From Tritrichomonas foetus (Eukaryota > Parabasalia > Tritrichomonadida > Tritrichomonadidae): 33,072 bases of DNA. Positions 18,168 through 27,544 of the stretch are shown here, piece after piece. The translations under genes and the position numbers were made by a program. Location of the stretch: the NCBI GenBank assembly GCA_001839685.1, contig MLAK01001114.1, positions 1-33,072 of the forward strand, in the 5' to 3' direction. The notes under the pieces were generated by a model. That model worked only from the letters and a program-made list of their open reading frames with translations. It had not been told where the DNA came from and did not search any database. Numbering within the stretch: position 1 is the first letter of the stretch; the number at the start of each line of letters is the position of its first letter.

Positions 18168-18691
18168 AGGTCATTATGAAATTGTTGAGCTTTGTTTAAA
18201 ACAACCTAATATTAATGTTAATTATCAAGATCGAATATCTTTCTTTTTTCATGATTATTTTTAATTTTAATATGGAATTTTCTATTAGAGTCATTTTTCA
18301 CCTCTTCATTTAGCTTGCTCAAGAAATCATTTTGAAATTGTGGAGCTTTTATTAAAACATCCAAACATTGATGTCAATGCAACTAACGAAGTTTCATGAA
18401 TGATTCATCATTTTTTTTGATAAACAATTGGAATTTTAAATTAATATTAAACGTTCACCTCTCCATCAAGCATGCTATGAAGGCCATTTTGAAATTACTG
18501 AGCTTTTATTGAAACATCCCAATATTAATACCAATTTAAAAGATTGTATTTTCTTTATTCTTCATAGTTATTTCTTATCTACAAATTCTATTTCTATCAT
18601 ATTGTATTGCACACCACTTAGTGATGCCAAGTATTGCAATCATCAAGATATAATTGAGCTTTTGTTAAACCATATGAATCTCGAACAATAG
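18093..18691 (+). pseudogene. Ankyrin modules separated by 57-66 nt inserts
   Basis: Modules read CYEGHYEIVELCLKQPNINV..YQD (to 18231), SPLHLACSRNHFEIVELLLK...ATNE (18298-18390), SPLHQACYEGHFEITELLLK...LKD (18455-18544) and TPLSDAKYCNHQDIIELLLN..., ending in TAG at 18689. Inserts occupy 18093-18149 (57 nt), 18232-18297 (66), 18391-18454 (64) and 18545-18610 (66). The first module is about 8 nt shorter at its start than the third, which kills the frame at 18167. Module DNA is well conserved between copies; inserts are much less so, although 18232 and 18391 share a GGAATTTT..ATTA core. The stops at 18232 and 18391 are in the inserts. Confidence 0.75.
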
Positions 18692-18817
18692 TATCTATCC
18701 ACTTACAATGTAATATTCATCTCGCAGGGGTTTCTTTTCGATTGGGCTTATGTATATACCTAAAAATTTAATACATAAAAATAAAATTGATATATTTGAA
18801 AAAAGTGACATGAGTAA

Positions 18818-20275
18818 ATGTCAAAACCGCCAACTACTTTTATGTCTGTTTCTGTTTTTCTTTTCGAATTTGATATCAAGTCAGGTCCATTACTCCTTGG
18901 ATCAATAACAGATCACGATTTTACCGATGACCACCTACGTGTTCTTACTCAAAGCGCATTTCCAGAATCTACGATTTCGAATATCAATGAAAAAATGATA
19001 TTTTTCACCTTTACCTTACAAAATCCAACATTATTCTGCTTTTCATTATATATTCGTACATCTAATCCCAATCTTCCCCGATTCCATCAACAAGATACTT
19101 TCATCATTGTTACTGATTTACCTTATTATACACCATTTTATCACTTTCTAATGTCATCAATGAGTCTTATTGATAGTGAATCGATGACGTTCAAAGATAT
19201 ATTGGAAATATTCGGTGATTTTGCCAAAAAATGGGTAAAACAACTTCCAGCCAAAAGAGTTGATTTACCAATGTTTGTTTCATCACTTCCTGTTGCAGCT
19301 CCTGCAAAAGCAACAGATTTTTTCGAAGAAATAGGGATATATTTAATCAGTGATACATTTATGGATATTGATATATGCTCTGCACTTGGCGTTCATACAT
19401 TAATGAAACTTGGAAAAACAAAAGATATTCTAAAATTGTGGGAAATTTCTTTGCTTGGCGAAGATCTTGTTGTTTTTGGGGCCAATGCAAATTTTGCATC
19501 CAATGCTGTTTTAGCAATAACTTCTCTTTCATTTCCTATAATTGAAAGAAGTAAAGATGCAATATTCCCATATGTTTCATTTACTGATTCAAGAAATCAT
19601 GATAAAAGTTTCCTTCAATCATTAAAAACAAAAACTGCATCAAATATGAAAATCATTGGAATTTCTAATCCAATGCTCATTGATTTATATGGATTAACTT
19701 ATGTTTTTAATATTGGATTTGCTGGACAAAATAGTTCTTCTTATGAAGAAGGTTTACTGAATAGTAGAAGTGGAAAATGGAATTTTTTATCAAATGTGGA
19801 AAATGTCACTTCTAAAATTATTCGAAAACAACTCTATGAAAATACTGTGAAAGTGATTAATGTTATTAAAAATGCATTTTTTGATTTATGCGAATTGAAT
19901 CCTTATGAAGCAATCAATGGAAATTTAGATATTGATGCAATAGCTGCTTTTTTGTATGAATATGACGTAGATATTGTAATGGATTATGATGAATTTGCAC
20001 AAAAATTAATTTATACAAAATTCAGTAAAAGAATTTGTACAAAATTAAGTAAGGATCCCAAAATGGAAAAACTTCTTGCTCAATTTCCAATTATTCAGCA
20101 TTGTCAAAAATTAGACGAAAATAATAAAATTGAACTTTATGCCCAAATTGATGATTATAAAAAAATAGTGTCGGATAATGAAAAATTACTTTCAATAGTG
20201 GAGAAGCACCAACTTGCGGTAAAATTATCAATTACGCCTGACTTAATTAATGCAGAGATAGATACCCCTCAATGA
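18818..20275 (+). CDS. DENN-domain protein, DENND6/FAM116-like
   Basis: This 485-residue protein begins with a longin/uDENN-type strand (VSVFLFEFDIKSGPLLLGSI). The cDENN core follows: LWEISLLGEDLVVFGANANFASNAVLAITSL at about 207-237, PYVSFTD at 251-257 and IGISNPMLIDLY near 279-291. These match the DENND6 (FAM116) pattern 'W..LL.GEP.VV...P..CS.AVLAL.S.' and '.YFTIHD..' and 'GVTNPFF'. DENN proteins are guanine-nucleotide exchange factors for Rab GTPases; DENND6 acts on Rab14 in endosomal recycling in animals. The C-terminal half is helical (dDENN-like). An out-of-frame ATG lies 8 bases before the chosen start; the in-frame M9 is an alternative start. The gene follows the broken ankyrin locus by about 130 bases. 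Confidence 0.85.
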   Translation: MSKPPTTFMSVSVFLFEFDIKSGPLLLGSITDHDFTDDHLRVLTQSAFPESTISNINEKMIFFTFTLQNPTLFCFSLYIRTSNPNLPRFHQQDTFIIVTDLPYYTPFYHFLMSSMSLIDSESMTFKDILEIFGDFAKKWVKQLPAKRVDLPMFVSSLPVAAPAKATDFFEEIGIYLISDTFMDIDICSALGVHTLMKLGKTKDILKLWEISLLGEDLVVFGANANFASNAVLAITSLSFPIIERSKDAIFPYVSFTDSRNHDKSFLQSLKTKTASNMKIIGISNPMLIDLYGLTYVFNIGFAGQNSSSYEEGLLNSRSGKWNFLSNVENVTSKIIRKQLYENTVKVINVIKNAFFDLCELNPYEAINGNLDIDAIAAFLYEYDVDIVMDYDEFAQKLIYTKFSKRICTKLSKDPKMEKLLAQFPIIQHCQKLDENNKIELYAQIDDYKKIVSDNEKLLSIVEKHQLAVKLSITPDLINAEIDTPQ

Positions 20276-21290
20276 AATTCCACACTTTAAAAATAGCTTG
20301 CCAATGATTATTCCAAAACAACTTGGCTATATATATTATCTATATTAAGATTTGTTTAATTATATTATGAATAAAATTTTCCATTACCAAAATTGATGCT
20401 TTTTCTGATTAATCTATTTTTTTCAATAATAATAGCTATTTCATACTGTGAAATTCATTTACTTAAATAACTGTTTTAACTAGATCAAATTGCTTGACAT
20501 TCGGCAATTAAAGCTATTCTAATATAAATAAACTATTATGCATAATACCTAAAATGTTGTTAAACTCAAAACAAACTCCAAATTTTGAACCCACGATCTT
20601 CGAATAGCCTCCTCGGACTTTAGCAAATTTTAAACCATTTCAAAAATTTGATATAAACTATTCAATTTTCCCGATAAAAATAAAATTATTCTATCCATCA
20701 AAAAAACTGCAATTGCATAATAATAAATGTTTAATACACCAAGTTTATTTATGAAAATATGGTAAAATCATAATATCCTCATATTTTTTTGTTTTCAAAG
20801 AGATACAGTGATAAATCTTGAACTATTTTATTTCGACTTTTTCAAATAATTTAATAGTTTGAATAGTTTATGTAATGACAAAATATCTTGTATCACTTAT
20901 ATCTCAATAACTTAGCATGTATTTCCTTTTATTCGTGGTTAATTACCTTTTATAACTAATATAATGGTTTATATATCCTATAAATATAATATTTTCTGAT
21001 ATATATCGAGTTAATCAGAAATAATTATTTTCTTTCTCTCATAATATTTTGTTGATTTAAATATTCAATGTATTGTGAATATTCACAATACCTTCCAACA
21101 TACAGAACATTTCACCAATGTGAGAATCTATGATTTCCATGTACAATTAATCTCAAGAAAACGTTTTATTATGAAAAACTTTTTTCTATAATTCTATGAA
21201 AATCTTCGAATTCAAATAAATTATTCGGAATTCAATGATAATTACCATTTTATTAACTTTTTGAATAAATTCAAATAAAATACGCTTTTC
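20276..21290. other. 1-kb intergenic region
   Basis: This A+T-rich region has no supported protein frame. AATAAA strings follow the DENN gene. A slightly G+C-richer island at 20583-20635, on the minus strand, resembles a decayed serine tRNA (loop TTGCTAA, then CGTGGGTTCAAA). The pairing needed for a functional tRNA is absent. Nothing else stands out. Confidence 0.4.
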
Positions 21291-22625
21291 ATGTGTGCAG
21301 AACAATCCGCAACCTGCACCTTTGACAGTGTTAACGAGCTCATTTCCTTTGCCTTCAAGCACGACCAGACGTCCATGCTCAGCCTTGAGCGCATATGCGA
21401 AGTGGTTCAGTCACCGGAATTGCGATTAAAAAAAGCAGGTGGATATATCGACTGTTCAACAATTTCACGGCGTAGAATATCATCGGCATTATCGTCATCA
21501 GAGCTCTTCGTACGAGCTGGGGCACCCCGAACCTGCCTGTGGGCCATCCGCCCGAATAATCCATTATTGATATCTGACGGTCAAATATCGGCTTCAATTG
21601 AGCAGATGCTGACAACAAATGGACCGATGTCTCTCGAACAATTCGTCCAGGCCACTGATTTGAGCGGATGCGATGCAAAACTCTTCGAACGCTTCCTAAA
21701 TGACCACTCAAACGAATTCACTGTCAGTGCAGAAGATGGTAAATACTGGTTTACTGGTCAGAAACGTCCTACTGTTAATTATTTCGATAATATTTGCCAG
21801 GCGCTTGTATATGCGTTCCAACATGCTTTTCCGAGAGGAGCGTGTGTAGAAGAGCTTCACTGGTTTCTTTGCTTGTCGATTGTTGGTGGTCATAAAACAA
21901 TATCTCGAAGAAATGTATCTCGCGAACTTTCACGTCGAACTGACCTCTTCATGCACTTGAGTCGAGCTAGGTACACTTTGCTTGCTACCCAAGGAACTAG
22001 GAGAGCGCACTCTTTACCAAATGGTGTGAAAGTGCCGACTAATTTCGACGATCCTTCTAATTTTAACACATCAATTCCAACAGCAACACATCAAAATATT
22101 TGCCCACTTTTTGATAATGTTCAACCAGATAACCTTTCAAACTTTCCTCCATTGCCACCAACTTCTACAAGTTTTCCAAACATGCAAAATATTCCAAATT
22201 ATCAAGCATATGAACAAGAATCCGCTGACCATGATAATCTTGCTTTTAATTCACTGGCATCATTTAATTCGCTCAATCCAAACTTTGATGTCTGTGGTGA
22301 AAATACAGAGGTCAATTTCTCCCAGAGTTTAAACTCCCAACAATTTGGTGTACAACCTTTCAATTATCCATTCGTACTCTCAAACCAACAAACAGGTATG
22401 GCAGGAAGTGTTCCATCTCAACTTCTTCGGCCAGTTCCACTTCCACCTCAAAACCACGAACTTTCTATTGATCAGCAACAACTGCCACCTCAGCCACAGA
22501 TGATCCAACAACAGTACACAATGCCTCAAATTTTTATACCTGATAGAGAGAAGGACTATGATTCCGATGATGAGGTTTTCGACCCAGATCGATTTTTTGA
22601 TGATCACTTCGAGTTCAGTTTCTAA
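21291..22625 (+). CDS. Tandem winged-helix protein, candidate transcription factor
   Basis: This 444-residue protein contains an internal repeat. Residues about 11-80 (SVNELISFAFKH... STISRRRISSALSSSELFVR... TCLWAI) and about 162-232 (FDNICQALVYAFQH... KTISRRNVSRELSRRTDLFM... YTLLAT) align as TISRRxxSxxLSxxxxLF followed by a beta wing. That is the shape of HARE-HTH/winged-helix DNA-binding domains. A third, diverged unit may lie between them (QMLTTNGPMSLEQFVQ... GKYWFT). Residues 235-415 are Asn/Gln/Pro-rich and disordered. The last 25 residues are acidic and aromatic (DYDSDDEVFDPDRFFDDHFE), like an activation tail. The 5' third is strikingly G+C-rich next to the A+T-rich 3' part. The ATG sits inside TTTTCATGTG with no separate initiator. 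DNA binding is inferred from fold resemblance. Confidence 0.75.
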   Translation: MCAEQSATCTFDSVNELISFAFKHDQTSMLSLERICEVVQSPELRLKKAGGYIDCSTISRRRISSALSSSELFVRAGAPRTCLWAIRPNNPLLISDGQISASIEQMLTTNGPMSLEQFVQATDLSGCDAKLFERFLNDHSNEFTVSAEDGKYWFTGQKRPTVNYFDNICQALVYAFQHAFPRGACVEELHWFLCLSIVGGHKTISRRNVSRELSRRTDLFMHLSRARYTLLATQGTRRAHSLPNGVKVPTNFDDPSNFNTSIPTATHQNICPLFDNVQPDNLSNFPPLPPTSTSFPNMQNIPNYQAYEQESADHDNLAFNSLASFNSLNPNFDVCGENTEVNFSQSLNSQQFGVQPFNYPFVLSNQQTGMAGSVPSQLLRPVPLPPQNHELSIDQQQLPPQPQMIQQQYTMPQIFIPDREKDYDSDDEVFDPDRFFDDHFEFSF

Positions 22626-23092
22626 ATTGAATCAAGTATTTCTAAAAGTTTTGATCAAGTTCAGATTCAGAATTAATCGATTCATAACACTAATAGAAAT
22701 TGACTATATGCTTTTTTTTTTTTTTTTTGGTTTACTCGTTTGATGTAATCTAAAAGGAAGATGACATTTGGAAACAAAAAAATGATACCTATATTATTAT
22801 TTTGATGATGTATGGTACATCTAGATATACAGTTGTTATAATATTTATGTTAAATGTAAGTAAAAATAAATCATTAACAAAATTTTCGTTACTTTCTTCA
22901 TGTTAAACAATAATTGACCTCTGGCTCATTAATTTTTTCTAAAAGTCGTCTATTCTTTCCAAGAATATTTCTCAACTCCAAATGATCAACTTTCTACACA
23001 AATACTATATATTATTAAAATATATATCAATTAGGAGGAAAATGTTTAAAATTTGGTCAAATGATCATTTTTATCAATAATAACAATAAAGA
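22626..23092. other. Spacer between convergent genes, with a 17-T run
   Basis: The region holds the 3' flanks of two convergent genes. A run of 17 T at 22712-22728 is the only distinctive feature. AATAAA-type strings occur on both strands. Confidence 0.5.
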
Positions 23093-23944
23093 TTACCATG
23101 CACAGTTTCTTTGTTCATTAGCAATAAAGCTGGTGAATATTGGCATCCTTAACACTTCATCAGCAGTTGGCCTTTTCATACAATCAAAAGTTAACAACAT
23201 GCTAATCAATTTTTTCATTTCGTCTGAGATGAGATTCCACTCATCATCTTTGAACAATATTTTGTCATTTGATACTATCTCTATCACTTCTTTTGGGCCA
23301 CACTCCTGGTATTGAACTGGAAAACAGCGAACAACCATTACATATAAAATTATGCCAACTGACCATGTGTCATAGTTTTCACTGAAGACATTATAATAAT
23401 AGTATTCAGGAGGTGAATAATTTGCTGTACAGCGGAAATTTGGGAAATTTGCAGTTAATCGGCAATACGTCGAAGCAACGTCAATGACGTGGAATCTGTC
23501 AGGATTGAATTTACTTAGTTCTACAATAATGTTTTCCGGTTTTAAATCACGAAAAATAAACCCATGATGATTGAAATTTCTGATGAGCTTCAAAAGATGA
23601 TAAGCAAATGTTTTGAGATCTCTATCGTTAATGTTCCATGATTCTCCAGTAATTAAATCAAATAAATCACCCCCTTTGCTGAATGGTGAAATTATGTATC
23701 CATAATCTTCCAATTCAAAAATATCGACTGGGCATATTAAATATGGATCTGAAAACTCCTTTAGAATGTATTTTTCGGTCGCATATTCGATGTATCGCTC
23801 ACTGTGCAAATTTATCTTTTTGATGAATACCTTTTGATTTGTGGGAATATGAATTGCTGTATAGTATGATGTTGTTCTCTGACTGTTGTCATGCTGACTT
23901 TTGTATATCTGAGATATGTTCGAGTAATCTTGAAGAATTTGCAT
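23093..23944 (-). CDS. Divergent protein kinase
   Basis: From the ATG at 23944 this gives 283 residues, almost exactly a kinase domain. K42 (VFIKK) and E57 (ATEKYIL) fit the ion pair. FRDLKPENI (D133, N138) is the catalytic loop with Phe in place of His. The DFG position reads DVA (D155). SPPEYYYY replaces the APE motif, and DTWSVGIILYVMV and RPTADEVL complete the C-lobe, CAMK-like in wording. The glycine-rich loop is not recognisable (SQIYKSQHDNSQ). Catalytic Asp, Asn and metal Asp remain, so it may be active but is atypical. The frame extends to a TTG at 23971. An initiator TCATTTG directly before 23944 argues for the ATG. Confidence 0.85.
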   Translation of the reverse strand: MQILQDYSNISQIYKSQHDNSQRTTSYYTAIHIPTNQKVFIKKINLHSERYIEYATEKYILKEFSDPYLICPVDIFELEDYGYIISPFSKGGDLFDLITGESWNINDRDLKTFAYHLLKLIRNFNHHGFIFRDLKPENIIVELSKFNPDRFHVIDVASTYCRLTANFPNFRCTANYSPPEYYYYNVFSENYDTWSVGIILYVMVVRCFPVQYQECGPKEVIEIVSNDKILFKDDEWNLISDEMKKLISMLLTFDCMKRPTADEVLRMPIFTSFIANEQRNCAW

Positions 23945-23951
23945 CAAATGA
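23945..23951 (-). promoter_or_regulatory. Initiator TCATTTG of the divergent kinase
   Basis: TCATTTG abuts the ATG at 23944, giving a leader of about 5 nt. It settles the start in favour of the ATG over the upstream TTG. Confidence 0.6.
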
Positions 23952-24549
23952 TTTGACTTCTTTTCTTCCAAGAATTTTTAATAAAACATGACATTCAAAA
24001 TTGAAATACTATTTAATTTTTGTGTCTTTTATCAATTTCATGTCAATTTTTGAGAATAAGATTTGTTGTCAATTTTTTTTTCCAGGAAATTGAATAACGA
24101 TAAATTCATATTTTTCAATGAAATATTATGATTTAATAAGTTTTTGTGCCCGAAAAAAGTATGTCAATTGGCCAGCCACAGTTGGTATGTTATCTCATTT
24201 TGATCTAAATAGGCGTCTAATGGTTAAATGAATTAACACATTAAAAGTGCTCCAAAGTGCCATAGAGTATCATGCCTTTACAATGCCTGATTAACTGTTC
24301 GATGCCAAATCATATTGGCATTCATACTCAAATCACCTTATTCAAGGCCAATTTGAAGTGGTTTGATCAAAATGACTTAATTCATTATCAATGTGATATG
24401 ACATTTAATTTTTGAAATTGATTATATTGGCAGAATATACCATATTTATTATCTTTCAATTATATGACTATATAAATATTGAAATATTCATCTGATTTCC
24501 TCGATAGAACTTTTTCAGAATACCAGAGCTAATTGAGTATCAAAAGGAA
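23952..24549. other. Intergenic spacer between divergent genes
   Basis: The A+T-rich spacer includes a less A+T-rich part at about 24160-24380. That part has repeated GCCA/TGGC words and an inverted repeat ATGCCAA-6-TTGGCAT at 24302-24321. No tRNA-like structure or supported frame is present. The palindrome is a candidate binding site for either flanking promoter. Confidence 0.4.
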
Positions 24550-25494
24550 ATGGATTTTCCCACACTCGGACTCGGAACCATGATGTTGCATGAAAACTGT
24601 GACTTAAATGAAATCTTACGATATGCTCTCGAAGACCTCGGTTACAGACATCTCGATTGCGCCAAAGTCTATCAAAATCAAAAACTCATCGGTGAAGCTC
24701 TCAAGTTTGTTTTTTCTCGCGGAATTGTCAAACGGAAAGACGTTTGGATCACCTCGAAACTATGGAATCATATGCACGATCCAGAAAATGTCGAAAGGGC
24801 CTGCCGAAACACTCTCGAAGAACTTCAGCTCGATTACTTAGACCTTTACTTGATCCACCACGCAGTTTCGACCAAATATTCCGGAGATGAAAATCTGTTC
24901 CCGCAAGATGAGAATGGAAGGCCATTTGTGACTCACGTGCCTATTTGCGAGACCTGGAAGGCCATGGAGAAACTTGTCGAGAAAAAATTGACACGTCATA
25001 TTGGTGTATCTAATTTCACCATTTCGATGCTTGAAAAAATTAGGTATAATAATGAAGTTAGAATTCAGCCTTTTACTAATCAAGTTGAATTCCACATTTA
25101 CATGCAGCAACAACCACTCTATAACTACATGAAAGAGCGCGGAATTATCCTCACTGGGTTTTCGCCACTTGGCAGCCTCGGATCGAGGAATCCTGGTGAT
25201 AAAGAAAAAGAGCCAGTTTTACTGGATGACCCTGTTCTGAACGAAATTGCAAAAGAAACAAATGAGACGCCAGCCACTGTTGCAATTCGATTCTTGCAGC
25301 AAATCGCGCCAGACGCCTCAATCATTATAAAAAGCAGCAGAAAAGAAAGACTAAAAGAAAATATTGAGATTGCAACAAAAGGATTCTCACTTACAGATGA
25401 TCAAATTGCTAAATTGAGAGGGTGTGAAAGATTCTTTAGGTATTTCAGATTACAGGATGAGCTTGGTTTGGATGTTCTTGGTGATGGATGGTAG
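24550..25494 (+). CDS. Aldo/keto reductase
   Basis: This 314-residue single-domain NAD(P)H-dependent oxidoreductase belongs to the AKR superfamily; 314 residues is the usual length. The catalytic tetrad is complete: D36 and Y41 (HLDCAKVYQN), K70 (WITSKLW) and H103 (YLIHH). DLYLIHHAV, HIGVSNFTISMLEK and the C-terminal IIKSSRKERLKENIE cofactor motif (KSS...R..N) are all present. It reduces aldehydes or ketones to alcohols in the cytosol; the true substrate cannot be read from sequence. The start is the first ATG, with the usual short N-terminus (MDFPTLGLGTMM). The 5' half is visibly more G+C-rich than the flanks. AATAAACACAATAAA lies right after the stop. Confidence 0.95.
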   Translation: MDFPTLGLGTMMLHENCDLNEILRYALEDLGYRHLDCAKVYQNQKLIGEALKFVFSRGIVKRKDVWITSKLWNHMHDPENVERACRNTLEELQLDYLDLYLIHHAVSTKYSGDENLFPQDENGRPFVTHVPICETWKAMEKLVEKKLTRHIGVSNFTISMLEKIRYNNEVRIQPFTNQVEFHIYMQQQPLYNYMKERGIILTGFSPLGSLGSRNPGDKEKEPVLLDDPVLNEIAKETNETPATVAIRFLQQIAPDASIIIKSSRKERLKENIEIATKGFSLTDDQIAKLRGCERFFRYFRLQDELGLDVLGDGW

Positions 25495-26210
25495 AAATAT
25501 GAATAAACACAATAAAACATTTTTGTTCCAAGATTTGATTTATTTTATCCTGTAAATAATGAGCCTTTATTTTAAAGAATTGTGAAATATTGATATGTTC
25601 ATTAGATATTATGATTTCAAAGTTGTGATCTAAAAGTTATGATCTAAAAGTTATGATCTAAAAGTTATGATCTCAAAGTAAAGATTTCAAAGTTATGATA
25701 TTAATGCAATGATTTAAATGCAGTTATTCATTATTGTCCTTGTGAAAATATGAAAATTAATGAAGTAAAGTAGATATTTTATGTGTTTAGAAGACGTTTT
25801 GTCGATCTACTTTTTTACAATTCTTAAACGAATGAAAATAAGCTCTTCGAAACTAATGAAGCTTCCTGAATGAATTTATACATTTCATATGTTTTGCTAA
25901 TTATATGAGATTTCCATTGATTTTTCTGAAACAAGAAATAATTGATTCATAAAAAAAAAATAACCCAGATTAGAACATAGTTATGCCAGGTATTTTTCTT
26001 ATCATTTAACTTTAATCTCTTAAACACTTTCATATGATTTCTATAAATAATCTAAATATTTTAAATTCACACGCATTTTCATGAGAGTAGCCCTTTATAT
26101 CTGTTTGGATTTAAACCAAAAAAATTAGAAAAAAACTAAGATAAACACAGATAAATTTGAAAAAAATTAAACAATTTATATTGATCAAAAATATTAAGTG
26201 GGAAAAAAAT
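25495..26210. other. Intergenic spacer between convergent genes
   Basis: The spacer holds polyadenylation-like AATAAA strings just after the reductase gene, the 14-bp tandem repeat at 25607-25718 listed separately and otherwise featureless A+T-rich DNA. Confidence 0.5.
25607..25718 (+). repeat. 14-bp tandem repeat, 8 copies
   Basis: The unit is AGTTATGATCTAAA. Three central copies (25635, 25649, 25663) are nearly identical and outer copies are progressively diverged (for example TATTATGATTTCAA at 25607 and TGCAATGATTTAAA at 25705). The exact 14-base register is kept throughout. Confidence 0.9.
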
Positions 26211-27107
26211 TTAATTATTAAAATTATCAATTTGCTTTGGTTGAATATGAACAGTGCAGTTATTGATTGTAATAGGACCTGCTGGAACAAATTCACTAGA
26301 ATGTTCATTGACGTTTGGATAGCTTACATTTACTATTGTTTGAGATGGAACTTGATGAGATTCTATTAATTCTTTATCATTTGATAAATCATCATTAGCT
26401 GCATTCTGTACTTCAACTGGAATAGTTGTTGGAAGAGGAATATCTGGCTGAGAGACATCTACTTGTTGATTAGGAAATTGCGTATTGATATTATTAGATT
26501 GCACAGGGAAATTAATTTGAGGAAATGGTTGAGAATATTGAACATAAGGTGGAATCGGATTTTCTCCTGTTCCTCTTTCAGGTTGAAGTGTTTTTTGGTA
26601 ATCATTCATTGTAATATAAACAATTGATGGAATAACTGGAAAGTCAGAGTTTTCGGTGAGCAATGGTCTTGTCCATGTTGGAAGTACCCTGAGAGAAGCG
26701 AAAGGTGCCATAAATGGAAGAGCGCCTCGATTGTCAATATGAATATCTAGTAAAATCATTACATCATCTTGAACATTTGATACTCCTTTAACTGGATACC
26801 ATTCACGAACAATATGGTTGATTGGAAACCAATTCAATGGGAGTTGAACATTCCCGATAAGTTCATCTTTTACAATGAAACGTGATCGTTTCACATCTAC
26901 GAAAATTGAAGAGCTGCTTTGGGATTTTACATTGAACCTTGCTGGTTTATAACCTTTCAAGATATATTTTCCATCAATCTTCATTGTATAATTTGTGCGC
27001 TCATTTTCAGAACTTCGGATCATCACTTTTAACTTTTTCCCTTCAAGATGTTCATTATTTATGTGAAGCTCGATAATTCTAATACTAAGACTCAAAGGGT
27101 TTTCCAT
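26211..27107 (-). CDS. C2-like domain protein with Pro/Gln/Asn-rich tail
   Basis: This is a 298-residue protein. Residues 1-125 look like an eight-strand C2 fold: LSIRIIELHINN as first strand, TNYTMKIDGKYILKG, then DELIGNVQLPLNWFPINHIVREWYPVKG, the typical C2 end pattern 'D..IG...+.L.......W+.L'. It closes with DDVMILLDIHID. The acidic loop residues expected for Ca2+ binding are not evident, so lipid or protein binding without calcium is more likely. Residues 165-298 are low-complexity, rich in Pro, Gln, Asn and Val, and probably disordered. Many similar C2-plus-disordered proteins occur in trichomonads, of unknown role. Start is the first ATG, four bases after an initiator's A. Confidence 0.75.
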   Translation of the reverse strand: MENPLSLSIRIIELHINNEHLEGKKLKVMIRSSENERTNYTMKIDGKYILKGYKPARFNVKSQSSSSIFVDVKRSRFIVKDELIGNVQLPLNWFPINHIVREWYPVKGVSNVQDDVMILLDIHIDNRGALPFMAPFASLRVLPTWTRPLLTENSDFPVIPSIVYITMNDYQKTLQPERGTGENPIPPYVQYSQPFPQINFPVQSNNINTQFPNQQVDVSQPDIPLPTTIPVEVQNAANDDLSNDKELIESHQVPSQTIVNVSYPNVNEHSSEFVPAGPITINNCTVHIQPKQIDNFNN

Positions 27108-27113
27108 TTGTGA
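27108..27113 (-). promoter_or_regulatory. Initiator TCACAA of the C2-like gene
   Basis: TCACAA fits TCA-pyrimidine-T/A and directly abuts the ATG at 27107, implying a 4-nt leader. Confidence 0.5.
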
Positions 27114-27544
27114 TGTTTCACTGTTAATTAAATGAAGTGATTTGCATTATCATTCATTTTGAATTGGCCATTATTTTGAATGATTCAAATTTACGTTTAT
27201 TTTCTTTGAAAAAAATCTCACAGTTGATCTAAATATTCAAAATTCACTTCACATTTTCAGATTCCGGTGAAATACAAATACTGCCCCATTATTTTTGTTC
27301 AATACTAATAAAAGATTTTATAATAGAAAGACGAATCTGGATTAGATGGTGATCTTATAAATAATATTAAAAACAATAAAAACCTGCGAAAAGTGAATAC
27401 ACCCAAAGAAAAATATGAAGTAGTTTAACAAATTTGAGCATAAAAATATAATGAAAAAAGGATAAATCAATAGAGTTTATCAATTTTTTTAAGATTTTTT
27501 TATATTAAAAAAGTGTTGAATGATATTTTATCAGATTTTCCTCA
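27114..27544. other. Intergenic spacer
   Basis: This is A+T-rich sequence upstream of the C2-like gene and downstream of the large ankyrin gene, both on the minus strand. No frame, RNA gene or repeat is recognised. Confidence 0.4.

Noticed and set aside
24160..24380. A tRNA or other RNA gene in the less A+T-rich spacer
   Set aside because: No T-arm consensus or acceptor pairing found; only a 7-bp palindrome is visible.
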